Assembly (NCBI RefSeq): GCF_017347095.1
Contig: NZ_JADPRZ010000015.1
Coordinates: 1 to 63,517 of the forward strand
Reading direction: 5' to 3'
Origin: Sporosarcina sp. E16_8
Lineage (GTDB): Bacteria; Bacillota; Bacilli; Bacillales_A; Planococcaceae
Length of the DNA: 63,517 nucleotides
The translations under genes and the position numbers were made by a program. The notes below the pieces were generated by a model that saw only the letters and a list, made by a program, of their open reading frames with translations, had not been told where the DNA came from and ran no database searches. Positions 8,726-16,078 of this stretch are shown one piece after another. How positions within the stretch are numbered: position 1 is the first letter of the stretch; the number at the start of each line of letters is the position of its first letter.

Positions 8726-9499
8726 CTATTGTCCTGAATAAACAGGTTTTCTTTTCTGCATAAATGCATCTATACCTTCGCGATGATCAGTCGTTAAACC
8801 GGCTATTCGTTGCCCTTGTGCTTCTTGCTCAAGATAGTCTTCAAATGATAGTTCTGTAACTGCCTTCAAAGAGCGTTTTATCAATCCTATTGCTTTTGTT
8901 GGCAGCGTCGCAAGATGTGCCGCAAATGCAGATACGTCAGCATCCCATGATTCTGATGAAATCAGTCGGTTTGCAAGACCCATTGCCACCGCATCTTTAG
9001 CCGGCACTTTTTCACCTAAAATGGCTAATTCTGCAGCTTTAGATTGTCCGACTAACTGAGTTAAATAATAAAGATTACCCGAATCTGGAATAAGACCGAC
9101 ATGGATAAATGCGTTCAAAAAACTAGCACGCTCTGAAACAAGTCTGAAATCACATGCAAGCGCAAGACTGAACCCCGCTCCTGCAGCCACCCCATTTACG
9201 GCTGCGATAATCGGTTTTCCACATTGTCTAATTTGTTTAATCATCGGTCCATAATGGTCTCTTAACACTTGACCATGATCCATAAGTTCATCAACTTCCG
9301 ATAAATCCTGGCCTGAACAAAATGCCCGTCCCTCGCCTGTAATGACAACACAGCGCACTTGTTCATCGAATGAGGCCGCTTTGATAGCCTCTTTTACTTC
9401 ACGATTCATCTGTGCGATGAAAGCATTCAGTTTGTCAGGTCTATTTAAGATGAGCCATGCAATCCCATCCTTGACATCGTAACGAATTGTCTCAAACAT
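8726..9499 (-). CDS. paaG: Enoyl-CoA isomerase/hydratase family protein, PaaG-like
   Basis: A 257-residue crotonase-fold protein. It has the oxyanion-hole segments GEGRAFCSGQDLSEV and NGVAAGAGFSLALACDF, an acidic residue near HVGLIPDSGNLYYL, and a C-terminal QEAQGQRIAGLTTDHREG helix. PaaG isomerises ring-1,2-epoxyphenylacetyl-CoA to the oxepin and also acts as an enoyl isomerase lower in the pathway. The GQDLSE and PDSG motifs fit PaaG better than the adjacent PaaF. The gene follows paaF by 12 bases. Confidence 0.8.
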   Translation of the reverse strand: MFETIRYDVKDGIAWLILNRPDKLNAFIAQMNREVKEAIKAASFDEQVRCVVITGEGRAFCSGQDLSEVDELMDHGQVLRDHYGPMIKQIRQCGKPIIAAVNGVAAGAGFSLALACDFRLVSERASFLNAFIHVGLIPDSGNLYYLTQLVGQSKAAELAILGEKVPAKDAVAMGLANRLISSESWDADVSAFAAHLATLPTKAIGLIKRSLKAVTELSFEDYLEQEAQGQRIAGLTTDHREGIDAFMQKRKPVYSGQ

Positions 9500-9511
9500 G
9501 TAGAACTCTCC

Positions 9512-10288
9512 TCACTTTCCGTGAAAATCCGGCCTTCTTTTCTCAATAAATGCGTTCATACCTTCTTTTTGATCCTGCGAAGCGAAAAGTAGATAGAAAT
9601 TTTTACGTTCATATTGCATTCCTTCATATAAAGGATAATCCACTGCTTTATTTACCGAGTCTTTAATGAGGCGTAGCGAGAGCGGCGGTTGTTCGGCTAG
9701 CCGATTTGCAAACTTCAGCGTTTCTTCCATTAATAGTTCAGGCGCAACAATTTTGTTAATGACTCCGTGCTTGAGAGCTGTCTCCGCGGAAATCCGCTCC
9801 CCTGTCCATAGCCATTCAAGTGCTTTCGTACGGCCTGCAAGTTTAGTCAACCGTTGCGTACCTCCAGCACCCGGCATGACGCCAAGGCTAGCTTCAGGGA
9901 ATGAAAACTCTGTACCACTCGCGGCAATTAAAATATCACAGCACAGCGCAAGCTCAAATCCCCCTCCTAAAACGAAGCCTTTTACTGCACCGATAATTGG
10001 CTTTTTAATAAGCGAAAAACGGTCCCAATCAGCAAATTGGTTCAACAGTTCAAGGCTGATAGGATCATCACCCCTCATTTCATCAATATCAGCACCTGCT
10101 GAAAATGAACGGCCTTTTCCAGTGAGTACGATAGTGCGAACAATCTCTTCACGGTCAAATGTTTCCATAGCCGTAATAATTTCACCAACCATTTTTCGAT
10201 TCAATGAATTTAACTGGCGGGGGCGATTCAGTTCTATCACCGCAATGTTTCCTGTTACTGTGGATTCAATGAATTCAAAGCCGTTCAT
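9512..10288 (-). CDS. paaF: Enoyl-CoA hydratase, PaaF-like
   Basis: A 258-residue crotonase-fold enzyme with GKGRSFSAGADIDEM, KGFVLGGGFELALCCD and EASLGVMPGAGGTQRL, the last with the two catalytic glutamate positions typical of true hydratases. In phenylacetate breakdown PaaF hydrates 2,3-dehydroadipyl-CoA to 3-hydroxyadipyl-CoA for PaaH. The ATG overlaps the TAA of the EthD gene (TAATG), so the two are tightly coupled. Similar proteins serve fatty-acid oxidation; operon context supports paaF. Confidence 0.8.
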   Translation of the reverse strand: MNGFEFIESTVTGNIAVIELNRPRQLNSLNRKMVGEIITAMETFDREEIVRTIVLTGKGRSFSAGADIDEMRGDDPISLELLNQFADWDRFSLIKKPIIGAVKGFVLGGGFELALCCDILIAASGTEFSFPEASLGVMPGAGGTQRLTKLAGRTKALEWLWTGERISAETALKHGVINKIVAPELLMEETLKFANRLAEQPPLSLRLIKDSVNKAVDYPLYEGMQYERKNFYLLFASQDQKEGMNAFIEKRRPDFHGK

Positions 10289-10590
10289 TACGCGTCCTCA
10301 CCAATCATTAATGTGACAAGATTACCAGCAAACCCCATTAAATCCTTTCCGGATGCCTTGCCTTCAGGTGAACGTAAGCCTTGTTGCAATGCTTCTAGGC
10401 TGTCATAATACATCTCACATGTGAGGTAATATTTGCCCTCGCCCCCCATAGGAGACCCCGTGATTTTTGTCACTTTCATTTCACGAAGTCCAGGAATTTT
10501 CGCAGTAAGTGGTCCATGAACGTTAAAGTAATGATCATCAAATTTCTCTTTGTTCTCAGGTTGTTTGTACAATGCGATTAGTTTAGCCAT
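10288..10590 (-). CDS. EthD-family small protein in the paa operon
   Basis: A 100-residue protein of the EthD/dimeric ferredoxin-like fold: MAKLIALYKQPENKEKFDDH, HGPLTAKIPG and a C-terminal GFAGNLVTLMIGE strand. EthD proteins are small, often stress- or degradation-associated partners of unknown chemistry. Here the gene is sandwiched between paaD and paaF and overlaps paaF, so it is very likely expressed with the pathway. A protective or isomerase role on a reactive intermediate is conceivable but unproven. Confidence 0.75.
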   Translation of the reverse strand: MAKLIALYKQPENKEKFDDHYFNVHGPLTAKIPGLREMKVTKITGSPMGGEGKYYLTCEMYYDSLEALQQGLRSPEGKASGKDLMGFAGNLVTLMIGEDA

Positions 10591-10607
10591 TTTTTCTTCA
10601 CCTCCAT

Positions 10608-11108
10608 TTACATTAGTGTCGAAACTGGTTTCATTGCCTCAAATACGTTTTTACAGCTCTTGCAATACAAAATACTTCTGCAAGCCGTCGGTCCAAAAAT
10701 ATTTTCCATTGATACATAGCTGGATCCGCAATATGCACAATCCACATGCCACGAGCCGTCTTCCTCCAGATAGCGAGGCGGTGGAGCAATTCCAAATTTT
10801 TTCAGATTCACATGACCTTGTTCCGTTATACGGTCTGATGTCCACGGCGGATGAAAGACGAATTCTACCTCAACTGCCTCAACTTTTGGAAGTTTCAGCA
10901 CTGCATTTACCGTATTCATTTTGATAAATTCGAGCGCCGGACATCCCAAAAAAGTCGGAAGTAAGGTGATCTTCACGTTATTCCCTTCAACTATGACCTC
11001 CGCTACCATCCCGAGGTCAATAATGCTCACTGAGTCAATTTCCGGATCTTTTACATTCTTAAGTACTTCAAAAATGCGCTCGATTGAAACACCTATAGAA
11101 GCAGACAT
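10608..11108 (-). CDS. paaD: Phenylacetyl-CoA epoxidase accessory subunit PaaD
   Basis: A 166-residue protein. The N-terminal MIP18/DUF59-type domain (LKNVKDPEIDSVSIIDLG) is typical of iron-sulfur assembly factors. The C-terminal zinc-ribbon-like region has CAYCGSS and CKSCKN. PaaD is needed to mature the multicomponent epoxidase PaaABCE, probably in cluster insertion. It follows paaC by 27 bases. The CxxC pairs are intact. Confidence 0.85.
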   Translation of the reverse strand: MSASIGVSIERIFEVLKNVKDPEIDSVSIIDLGMVAEVIVEGNNVKITLLPTFLGCPALEFIKMNTVNAVLKLPKVEAVEVEFVFHPPWTSDRITEQGHVNLKKFGIAPPPRYLEEDGSWHVDCAYCGSSYVSMENIFGPTACRSILYCKSCKNVFEAMKPVSTLM

Positions 11109-11135
11109 ACTATTCGCCTCTTTCCTTGTTACGTT

Positions 11136-11948
11136 TCACCAGACCGCTACTGGGTCGAGTTTGTAAACTTCTGAAAGTGTGAGGAGCGCTTCATCCAAGT
11201 CTTTTGTATGCTCACCGTTTCGTCCGTTCATCACGGGATGATTCGGAATCGCCGGTTCCTCCATTTGAAGGGCTTCGAACACTGGGCCGATGCTAGCATG
11301 CCATCGTTTCTTCATTTCTTCCTCACTGTCTAGTAAGTTATTGCTTTCAATCTTCGGTTTTAGATTTCCAAAAGAAAATACATCTCCAAAGTCATTCATA
11401 ACGACCGTAATTGCATCATTCATTTTCTTTTTTGCAACATCTGTCGAACTCATTAATTGTTTAAACCACGTTTCCCAGTGCAACTTATGATAATAAAGTT
11501 CCATTTTCACTTTTATCGCCACTTCAGCAACTGGTTTATACGAGCTATGACATAAAGAATCGACTTTCACTTTTTTTGCTTGGGTGTAAAAATAACTTCT
11601 AACAACTTGATATGCCCAATCATATTGTGGTGTTTCCATATAATAGCCTTCGCCGTTCACTCGCTCAGTTAAAATGCTGTTGTTTCTGTCTTGTGCCGGG
11701 CGTAAATGAGCCAGATCATCTGCTTTTCCGACTCCAAGATCCTCAAGTAAGTGGTAGAACATTGCGGCATGTCCCATGCTGTCTTGGCTAATTGAGGAGG
11801 AAGCGACGTCTTCTTCAATATGGGGAGCGAGTCCGAGCCACTCAGATCCACGGAATGCATACAGAAAATCATCATCTGCTAACTGGAATAGCAAATGAGT
11901 GATTGCTTCTTTATATTCCGCACTCATACTATTTTCTGTCGTGCTCAT
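11136..11948 (-). CDS. paaC: Phenylacetyl-CoA epoxidase structural subunit PaaC
   Basis: About 270 residues with a ferritin-like fold (AITHLLFQLADDDFLYAFRGSEWLGLAPHIEED, SQDSMGHAAMFYHLLEDLG). It forms the heterodimer partner of PaaA in the ring-epoxidising complex. The start at 11948 is preferred because GGGAGGAG lies before it and the ATGA overlaps the paaB stop by four bases; an in-frame codon six positions upstream has poorer spacing. Confidence 0.88.
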   Translation of the reverse strand: MSTTENSMSAEYKEAITHLLFQLADDDFLYAFRGSEWLGLAPHIEEDVASSSISQDSMGHAAMFYHLLEDLGVGKADDLAHLRPAQDRNNSILTERVNGEGYYMETPQYDWAYQVVRSYFYTQAKKVKVDSLCHSSYKPVAEVAIKVKMELYYHKLHWETWFKQLMSSTDVAKKKMNDAITVVMNDFGDVFSFGNLKPKIESNNLLDSEEEMKKRWHASIGPVFEALQMEEPAIPNHPVMNGRNGEHTKDLDEALLTLSEVYKLDPVAVW

Positions 11949-12292
11949 TGCCGCTCTCCTCCCCATGACAAAATCTCTTTTTCATCGAGTACTTGTTGTT
12001 CGTATTGACGCCACTTTTTCTTTAGATAGCCATAGCCTTTTGTCGTCCTGTACTCTTTATTGTCAAGCCTGCCAAGCGTCATTTTCTCTTCGGCATCCAT
12101 TTTCCGAACATTTTTCCGATTTACGATCCAAATATCTGCAACAGGCTCTCGCCGCATGAAATTTTCCTGTGCCAAAACGAGTGCCATATCTTCATTTGGA
12201 GCCAATAAACTGAATTGGTGTTGGAATGTCGAGTTCGGTGTCCGCTTGCTAAAAACTTCATATTCTTGATAAAATGTTTTTTCTCCAGTCAT
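11945..12292 (-). CDS. paaB: Phenylacetyl-CoA epoxidase subunit PaaB
   Basis: A 115-residue PaaB with the diagnostic YEVFSKRTPNSTFQHQFSL start and the ALVLAQENFMRREPVADIWI core. PaaB is a small subunit that bridges PaaAC dimers. The ATG at 12292 has GGAAGGGG ten bases upstream and is preferred to the ATG six codons earlier, which overlaps the paaA stop. Confidence 0.88.
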   Translation of the reverse strand: MTGEKTFYQEYEVFSKRTPNSTFQHQFSLLAPNEDMALVLAQENFMRREPVADIWIVNRKNVRKMDAEEKMTLGRLDNKEYRTTKGYGYLKKKWRQYEQQVLDEKEILSWGGERQ

Positions 12293-12309
12293 TTTACTGA
12301 CCCCTTCCA

Positions 12310-13260
12310 TTAATTAACGACTGCACTTAATGCATCGCGTACCCATGCATTATTTTCATAAGAAGTTCGGCGCAAGTTCAGACGTTCCTGAGAACGAGGC
12401 CCTTCATTTTTAATTATTTTCTTGAATTCATTCCAATCCGGCTGTTTGTACGTCCATATTTTGCTGTCAGCATCGAATTTTATAGTCGAATCCGGGATTG
12501 TTAATCCAAGAGATAAAATACGCGGAATATATTTATCAAAAAATAGTTGCCTGAACTCTTCGTTTGTTTTCGTCCGGATTTTATACTTAATAGTCAAATC
12601 TTGTTTCGATGAACCTGTTGTTTCTTTACTCGCAGGCCCAAAGAACATTAACAACGATTCCCACCAATAATTGATAGATTCCTGAATCATTGCTTTCTGA
12701 TTTTCTGTACCTTCCGCAAGTGCCATAATAATGGATTCACCATGCTGTGCATGAAACACTTCTTCCGCGCAAATACGCTGTAATGCTCTTCCATATGGCC
12801 CATAAGAAGCTCCTAACATATTTGTTTGCGTAATAATTGCTGCCCCATCAACGAGCCAACCGATTATTCCCGCATCCGCCCATGTAGTTGTTTTCATGTG
12901 AAATACATTATGAAATTTCAAGTCCCCGTTGAATAAGTCTTGCATTAAATCTCCGCGATTTTTGCCATATGGCTTAAGTAAATCTTCAGTGACTCGGAGA
13001 AGCAGCTGACCGTGGCCCATTTCGTCTTGCACCTTGGCCATAATGCCTAACTTCCTAGAAAGCGACGGAGCTTTTGGTACCCATTCTTTCTCAGGGAGAG
13101 CCCCCATTATTTCGCTTATTCCATGCATGGAAATCAATTTAATCAATGTTAGTCTGTATTCTTCAGGCATCCAATCATCAGCTTCAATTTTGTCACCTGC
13201 TTCAATCCGATGCATAAAGTGAGCTAACTTTTCTTCTTCCGAATTGTGCAAACTCGTCAT
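12310..13260 (-). CDS. paaA: Phenylacetyl-CoA epoxidase catalytic subunit PaaA
   Basis: A 316-residue ferritin-like diiron oxygenase subunit. Iron-ligand motifs are visible in KVQDEMGHGQLLLR and AEEVFHAQHGE, matching the family's paired carboxylate/histidine sites. It introduces oxygen into the aromatic ring of phenylacetyl-CoA to give the 1,2-epoxide. AGGGAGGGG precedes the ATG. It is the first gene of the operon and lies downstream of the large palindrome that probably binds PaaX. The reductase PaaE is not encoded in this window. Confidence 0.92.
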   Translation of the reverse strand: MTSLHNSEEEKLAHFMHRIEAGDKIEADDWMPEEYRLTLIKLISMHGISEIMGALPEKEWVPKAPSLSRKLGIMAKVQDEMGHGQLLLRVTEDLLKPYGKNRGDLMQDLFNGDLKFHNVFHMKTTTWADAGIIGWLVDGAAIITQTNMLGASYGPYGRALQRICAEEVFHAQHGESIIMALAEGTENQKAMIQESINYWWESLLMFFGPASKETTGSSKQDLTIKYKIRTKTNEEFRQLFFDKYIPRILSLGLTIPDSTIKFDADSKIWTYKQPDWNEFKKIIKNEGPRSQERLNLRRTSYENNAWVRDALSAVVN

Positions 13261-13309
13261 CTCATACCCCTCCCTAATTCAAGGTATGTGTTTCCGGCAT
13301 GACATATAA

Positions 13310-13349
13310 CACTTATATAACGTTAATGAAAATTAACGTTATATAAGTG
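13310..13349. promoter_or_regulatory. Perfect 40-bp palindrome upstream of paaA, probable PaaX operator
   Basis: CACTTATATAACGTTAAT and its exact reverse complement flank GAAA. The site ends about 50 bases before the paaA start codon and contains TATATAA segments that could overlap a promoter -10. Its position in front of an operon whose last gene is paaX makes it the best candidate operator. No binding consensus for this PaaX is known to me, so that link is inference. Confidence 0.6.
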
Positions 13350-13380
13350 GATGATACAAATCACTATATATGTTGTCATA

Positions 13381-13502
13381 AAGAATTCCATTGAATCCGC
13401 TACGGCGCTAGGGGATGCCTCCCGCATAAGCCAGGCGGCTTTCGCCGCTAGACTTAGGGCTTCGGCTACCCCTTGTAAGGCGCATTCGCTTTGGATGAAA
13501 TG
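13381..13502 (+). repeat. Family A palindromic repeat, full copy (A1)
   Basis: Starts AATTCCATTGAATCCGC, passes GGCGCTAGGGGATGCCTCC and ends GCGCATTCGCTTTGGATG. Outer arms are imperfectly complementary, and GGCGGCTTTCGCCGC forms an inner hairpin. TATATATGTTG stands just before it, as it does at the copies near 23.2 and 56.3 kb. Confidence 0.65.
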
Positions 13503-13534
13503 ATCACAACACTTTACTCCGGCTTAAAAGTGGC

Positions 13535-13893
13535 GACCATACAAGTAACAGGTTGATGCTATATAGCAAGTGACACTGCCTTAAACTCGTAAAGGAAATG
13601 CTATAAAGAAGGAGTAAGTACTGGACATATCCCGCTGTAACTAGTTACGGCTTTGCATTTATTGCTCCTTTATGGATAGGTAAGTGGTTATTCACTGGTT
13701 GCCAAAAGCTTAATCTTGAGTACATTGTGCACCTGTATCTTTGGAGAGGGACGGACGAACCGCCACCATACGATTAACGAGAAAGCTGTGTAGGGATGCG
13801 TATTTATCGCATCCCTACACAGCAAGAAATCCCGATAATAGTGCAGTAGTCGTTCAGTTTAAAGCGATTGGATAGCACCTGTACATAGGGGGC
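13535..13893 (+). repeat. Family B dispersed repeat, copy B1
   Basis: Shares ACCATACAAGTAACAG, GGAGTAAGYACTGGACAT, ACTAGTTACGGCTTTGCA, GGATAGGTAAGTGG and ACGGACGAACCGCC with the inverted copy near 19.5-19.9 kb. It shares ACCATACGATTA and a TAGGGATGCG hairpin with the copy near 45.2 kb. The perfect hairpin arms CTGTGTAGGGATGCG / CGCATCCCTACACAG lie at 13786-13822. The 3' edge runs into the stop codon of the next gene. Confidence 0.75.
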
Positions 13894-14358
13894 CTAGTTT
13901 TTTAGCAGCGAGAATCTCACTAACAACGTAGTGGCACAAAGCAACAACAATCCAAAGATTCCAACCGCAATACCTGTATTTTGTAAAGTCAGGGTCGAAG
14001 CTGGCAAACCGCATAGGGTCGGATCGAATGAAATAGCACCTACCATCGTCCCCATGACTGCCGCTACCCCTCCGTTAAAAAAGCCCGCAAGTACCGATTT
14101 CCCACTAGCCACAGAACTGAATTGAGTGCCTATTACAATGCCAATCCATAAGTTAACTGTACAGATAACAGTAAAATCAATCGGAAAAATCAAATATAAC
14201 GTGATTGCGATGACGAAACTGGTAATCTGTCCCGCGGCTAAAGTACCTGCAAAGCTGAGACGATCGCCGTTTCTATAACGTGACTTATAGAATAATGCAT
14301 ACATATAAACGCCCAACAAACTACTTAACACGAGCAAAAACAACCCAAATAAGATCAT
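13894..14358 (-). CDS. Membrane protein of unknown function
   Basis: A 154-residue hydrophobic protein with about four membrane spans (MILFGLFLLVLSSLLGVYMY at the N-terminus; FVIAITLYLIFPIDFTVICT; GFFNGGVAAVMGTMVGAISF; GIAVGIFGLLLLCATTLLV). The glycine-rich FFNGGVAAVMGTMVGA resembles YISGLMTGMMAPMIGAA of its upstream neighbour, so the two look paralogous. I do not recognise a named family. It is 13 bases from the upstream membrane gene and downstream of phaC, though a strong terminator separates the pair from phaC. Its stop codon lies at the edge of repeat B1. Confidence 0.65.
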   Translation of the reverse strand: MILFGLFLLVLSSLLGVYMYALFYKSRYRNGDRLSFAGTLAAGQITSFVIAITLYLIFPIDFTVICTVNLWIGIVIGTQFSSVASGKSVLAGFFNGGVAAVMGTMVGAISFDPTLCGLPASTLTLQNTGIAVGIFGLLLLCATTLLVRFSLLKN

Positions 14359-14371
14359 TGCACGCCGCTCC

Positions 14372-14797
14372 TTATGTTTTTCGAGAAGACCTCGTCGCTC
14401 TATATAACATCATAAATGAGCACAAGACGAAAAATTCCATCATGACAGCAAACGGAATACTGTATGACGCGGCAGCCCCAATCATCGGTGCCATCATTCC
14501 CGTCATAAGCCCGCTAATATATCCGGTGAGCAACGTTTGATTGTCAAACAATCCTCCGAACAAACTTCCCACCAGCATTCCTGTCAAAGCAGCAAGTATC
14601 GTAACCTCCATATAATAGAACGGGAATTCATATATCAAAAGAACACCCGTTCCAAGAGCTAGTCCCCCGCCCGCTACCATGGCAATATTCATGCCAAGAT
14701 GAAATTCAATCAATTTTCTTCGCCTGTATAAAAACCGATAAGTGACAACGGCAAGTAGAAATTGAAAGATTAACAAACTCCAGATCCACGCCGACAA
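14372..14797 (-). CDS. Membrane protein of unknown function, paralogue of neighbour
   Basis: About 141 residues from a TTG start at 14797 with GGAGGGGGGAA just upstream; an in-frame TTG at 14848 has no such site. Four probable spans: WIWSLLIFQFLLAVVTYRF, MNIAMVAGGGLALGTGVLLI, VTILAALTGMLVGSLFGG and the YISGLMTGMMAPMIGAA/MMEFFVLCSFMML end. Glycine-zipper-like segments suggest packed helices. It forms a two-gene unit with the following membrane protein. Function unknown. Confidence 0.6.
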   Translation of the reverse strand: MSAWIWSLLIFQFLLAVVTYRFLYRRRKLIEFHLGMNIAMVAGGGLALGTGVLLIYEFPFYYMEVTILAALTGMLVGSLFGGLFDNQTLLTGYISGLMTGMMAPMIGAAASYSIPFAVMMEFFVLCSFMMLYRATRSSRKT

Positions 14798-14852
14798 ACG
14801 GATTCCCCCCTCCCGACATTCTATGAAAACGAAGTGTAAAAGAATCAAAAAA

Positions 14853-14895
14853 TGCCAAGTGCTAACACAATTTTAAATTGTGTTAGCACTTGGCA
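14853..14895 (-). terminator. Perfect-hairpin terminator after phaC
   Basis: TGCCAAGTGCTAACACAA, extended to 21-base arms, pairs perfectly with its complement around a single centre base. The minus strand then reads TTTTTTG. It lies eight bases after the phaC stop and should end the phaRBC transcript. Confidence 0.85.
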
Positions 14896-14903
14896 CCGAT
14901 TTA

Positions 14904-15992
14904 TCATGACGAATGTTCTGTTAACCATCCATCAATCAAAGGAAACGTATTAGTAATCGCTCTGCGACCGGCAACAACTGAAACGTGACCTGTATCCGTC
15001 AAATGGAACGTTTTGTCCTTACTTGAAACCTTAGCGTTAAGCGGTTCTACTTGGTTGGGTGAAGCGATGACATCATGCTTTCCAGCAATATTCAAAAGAT
15101 TTGCTGTAATCTTACTTAACTCCACCTTCTGTCCTCTTACATAGAGCTCATCATTGATCAATTTATTCTCTTGATAAAACTCACCAATCCATTGTCTGTA
15201 GGCCTCACCAGGGAATGGAATTCCGTCATTCAACCATTTCTGCATCAACTTCCAATTGTTAACAAATTCCTCATTATCAGCACGATCTGCAAGACTGACG
15301 TATGGTCCATAGAAATTCGCAATCGGGTTTAATAGCTTGTTTCCATAATCAATCATATTATGTGGAATCATACCAAGTGTATCAACTAATTTATTCAAAT
15401 TAAAATAACGTTTATCCAACCAATTCGAATATAAACCTGCATCTGAAAAGTCAAAAGGACTTGTCATAAAGACTAAATTTCGGATGGGCAATTCAGGATG
15501 GAGTGCCGCAAAAATTGAGGTCATTGTTCCCCCCATGCAATATCCGAGCAAGCTTATTTCCTTCGCATCCGACGTTTGCAATACTTTCTTAACAGCGCGC
15601 GGTATATAATCTAAAATATAATCATCCAACTTCATATATCTATCTTCATAACCCGCGGTGCCCCAATCTAGCAAATAAACGTCATGGCCTTGATTTGTCA
15701 GATGCTCGATTAAACTATTACCAGGTGTTAAATCCAATATATACGGTTTATTGATCAATGCATAAATCATTAAGATAGGAACGCTGTTCGTTTTTTTAAT
15801 CGCTGGTTGATAGCGATAAAGTTTCGCTTTATTCTTTGTCCAGATGACTTCTTTAGGGGTTTGACCGACTTCCGGCTCCGGTTCGTTTGTCAGGACATCC
15901 GTCATCCGTTTAATGCGTTCAAAGCCTACTTTAACATCAGCCGGCATTGTTTCCATCCATTTCTCAACATCTTTCACGTTTGAATTACCCAT
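14904..15992 (-). CDS. phaC: Poly(3-hydroxyalkanoate) synthase, class IV catalytic subunit
   Basis: A 362-residue PHA synthase. The lipase-like box is GYCMGG with nucleophile Cys at about 152. The triad Asp is in AGKHDVIASP and the His in DTGHVSV. DWGTAGYEDRYM is characteristic. The short length and the phaR partner indicate the class IV enzymes of Bacillus, which polymerise 3-hydroxyacyl-CoA into cytoplasmic granules. AGGAGGAATAAA supports the ATG at 15992. A hairpin lies between phaB and this gene. Confidence 0.93.
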   Translation of the reverse strand: MGNSNVKDVEKWMETMPADVKVGFERIKRMTDVLTNEPEPEVGQTPKEVIWTKNKAKLYRYQPAIKKTNSVPILMIYALINKPYILDLTPGNSLIEHLTNQGHDVYLLDWGTAGYEDRYMKLDDYILDYIPRAVKKVLQTSDAKEISLLGYCMGGTMTSIFAALHPELPIRNLVFMTSPFDFSDAGLYSNWLDKRYFNLNKLVDTLGMIPHNMIDYGNKLLNPIANFYGPYVSLADRADNEEFVNNWKLMQKWLNDGIPFPGEAYRQWIGEFYQENKLINDELYVRGQKVELSKITANLLNIAGKHDVIASPNQVEPLNAKVSSKDKTFHLTDTGHVSVVAGRRAITNTFPLIDGWLTEHSS

Positions 15993-16027
15993 TTTATTCC
16001 TCCTGTCAAGATTCAATCATTTATAAA

Positions 16028-16048
16028 GGGCTTCCTCCGCGGAAGCCC
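16028..16048 (-). terminator. Hairpin between phaB and phaC
   Basis: GGGCTTCC and GGAAGCCC form a perfect stem around TCCGC, and the minus strand continues TTTATAA. The poor T tract suggests partial attenuation or message processing, which could set the ratio of phaC to phaRB. Confidence 0.5.
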
Positions 16049-16078
16049 TCTTTCCAAAAGTTAATGAATAGCAGGTTA

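Noticed and set aside
9666..10316. Long plus-strand open frame opposite paaF
   Set aside because: It is a mirror frame of a well-supported crotonase gene with no start signal or family resemblance.
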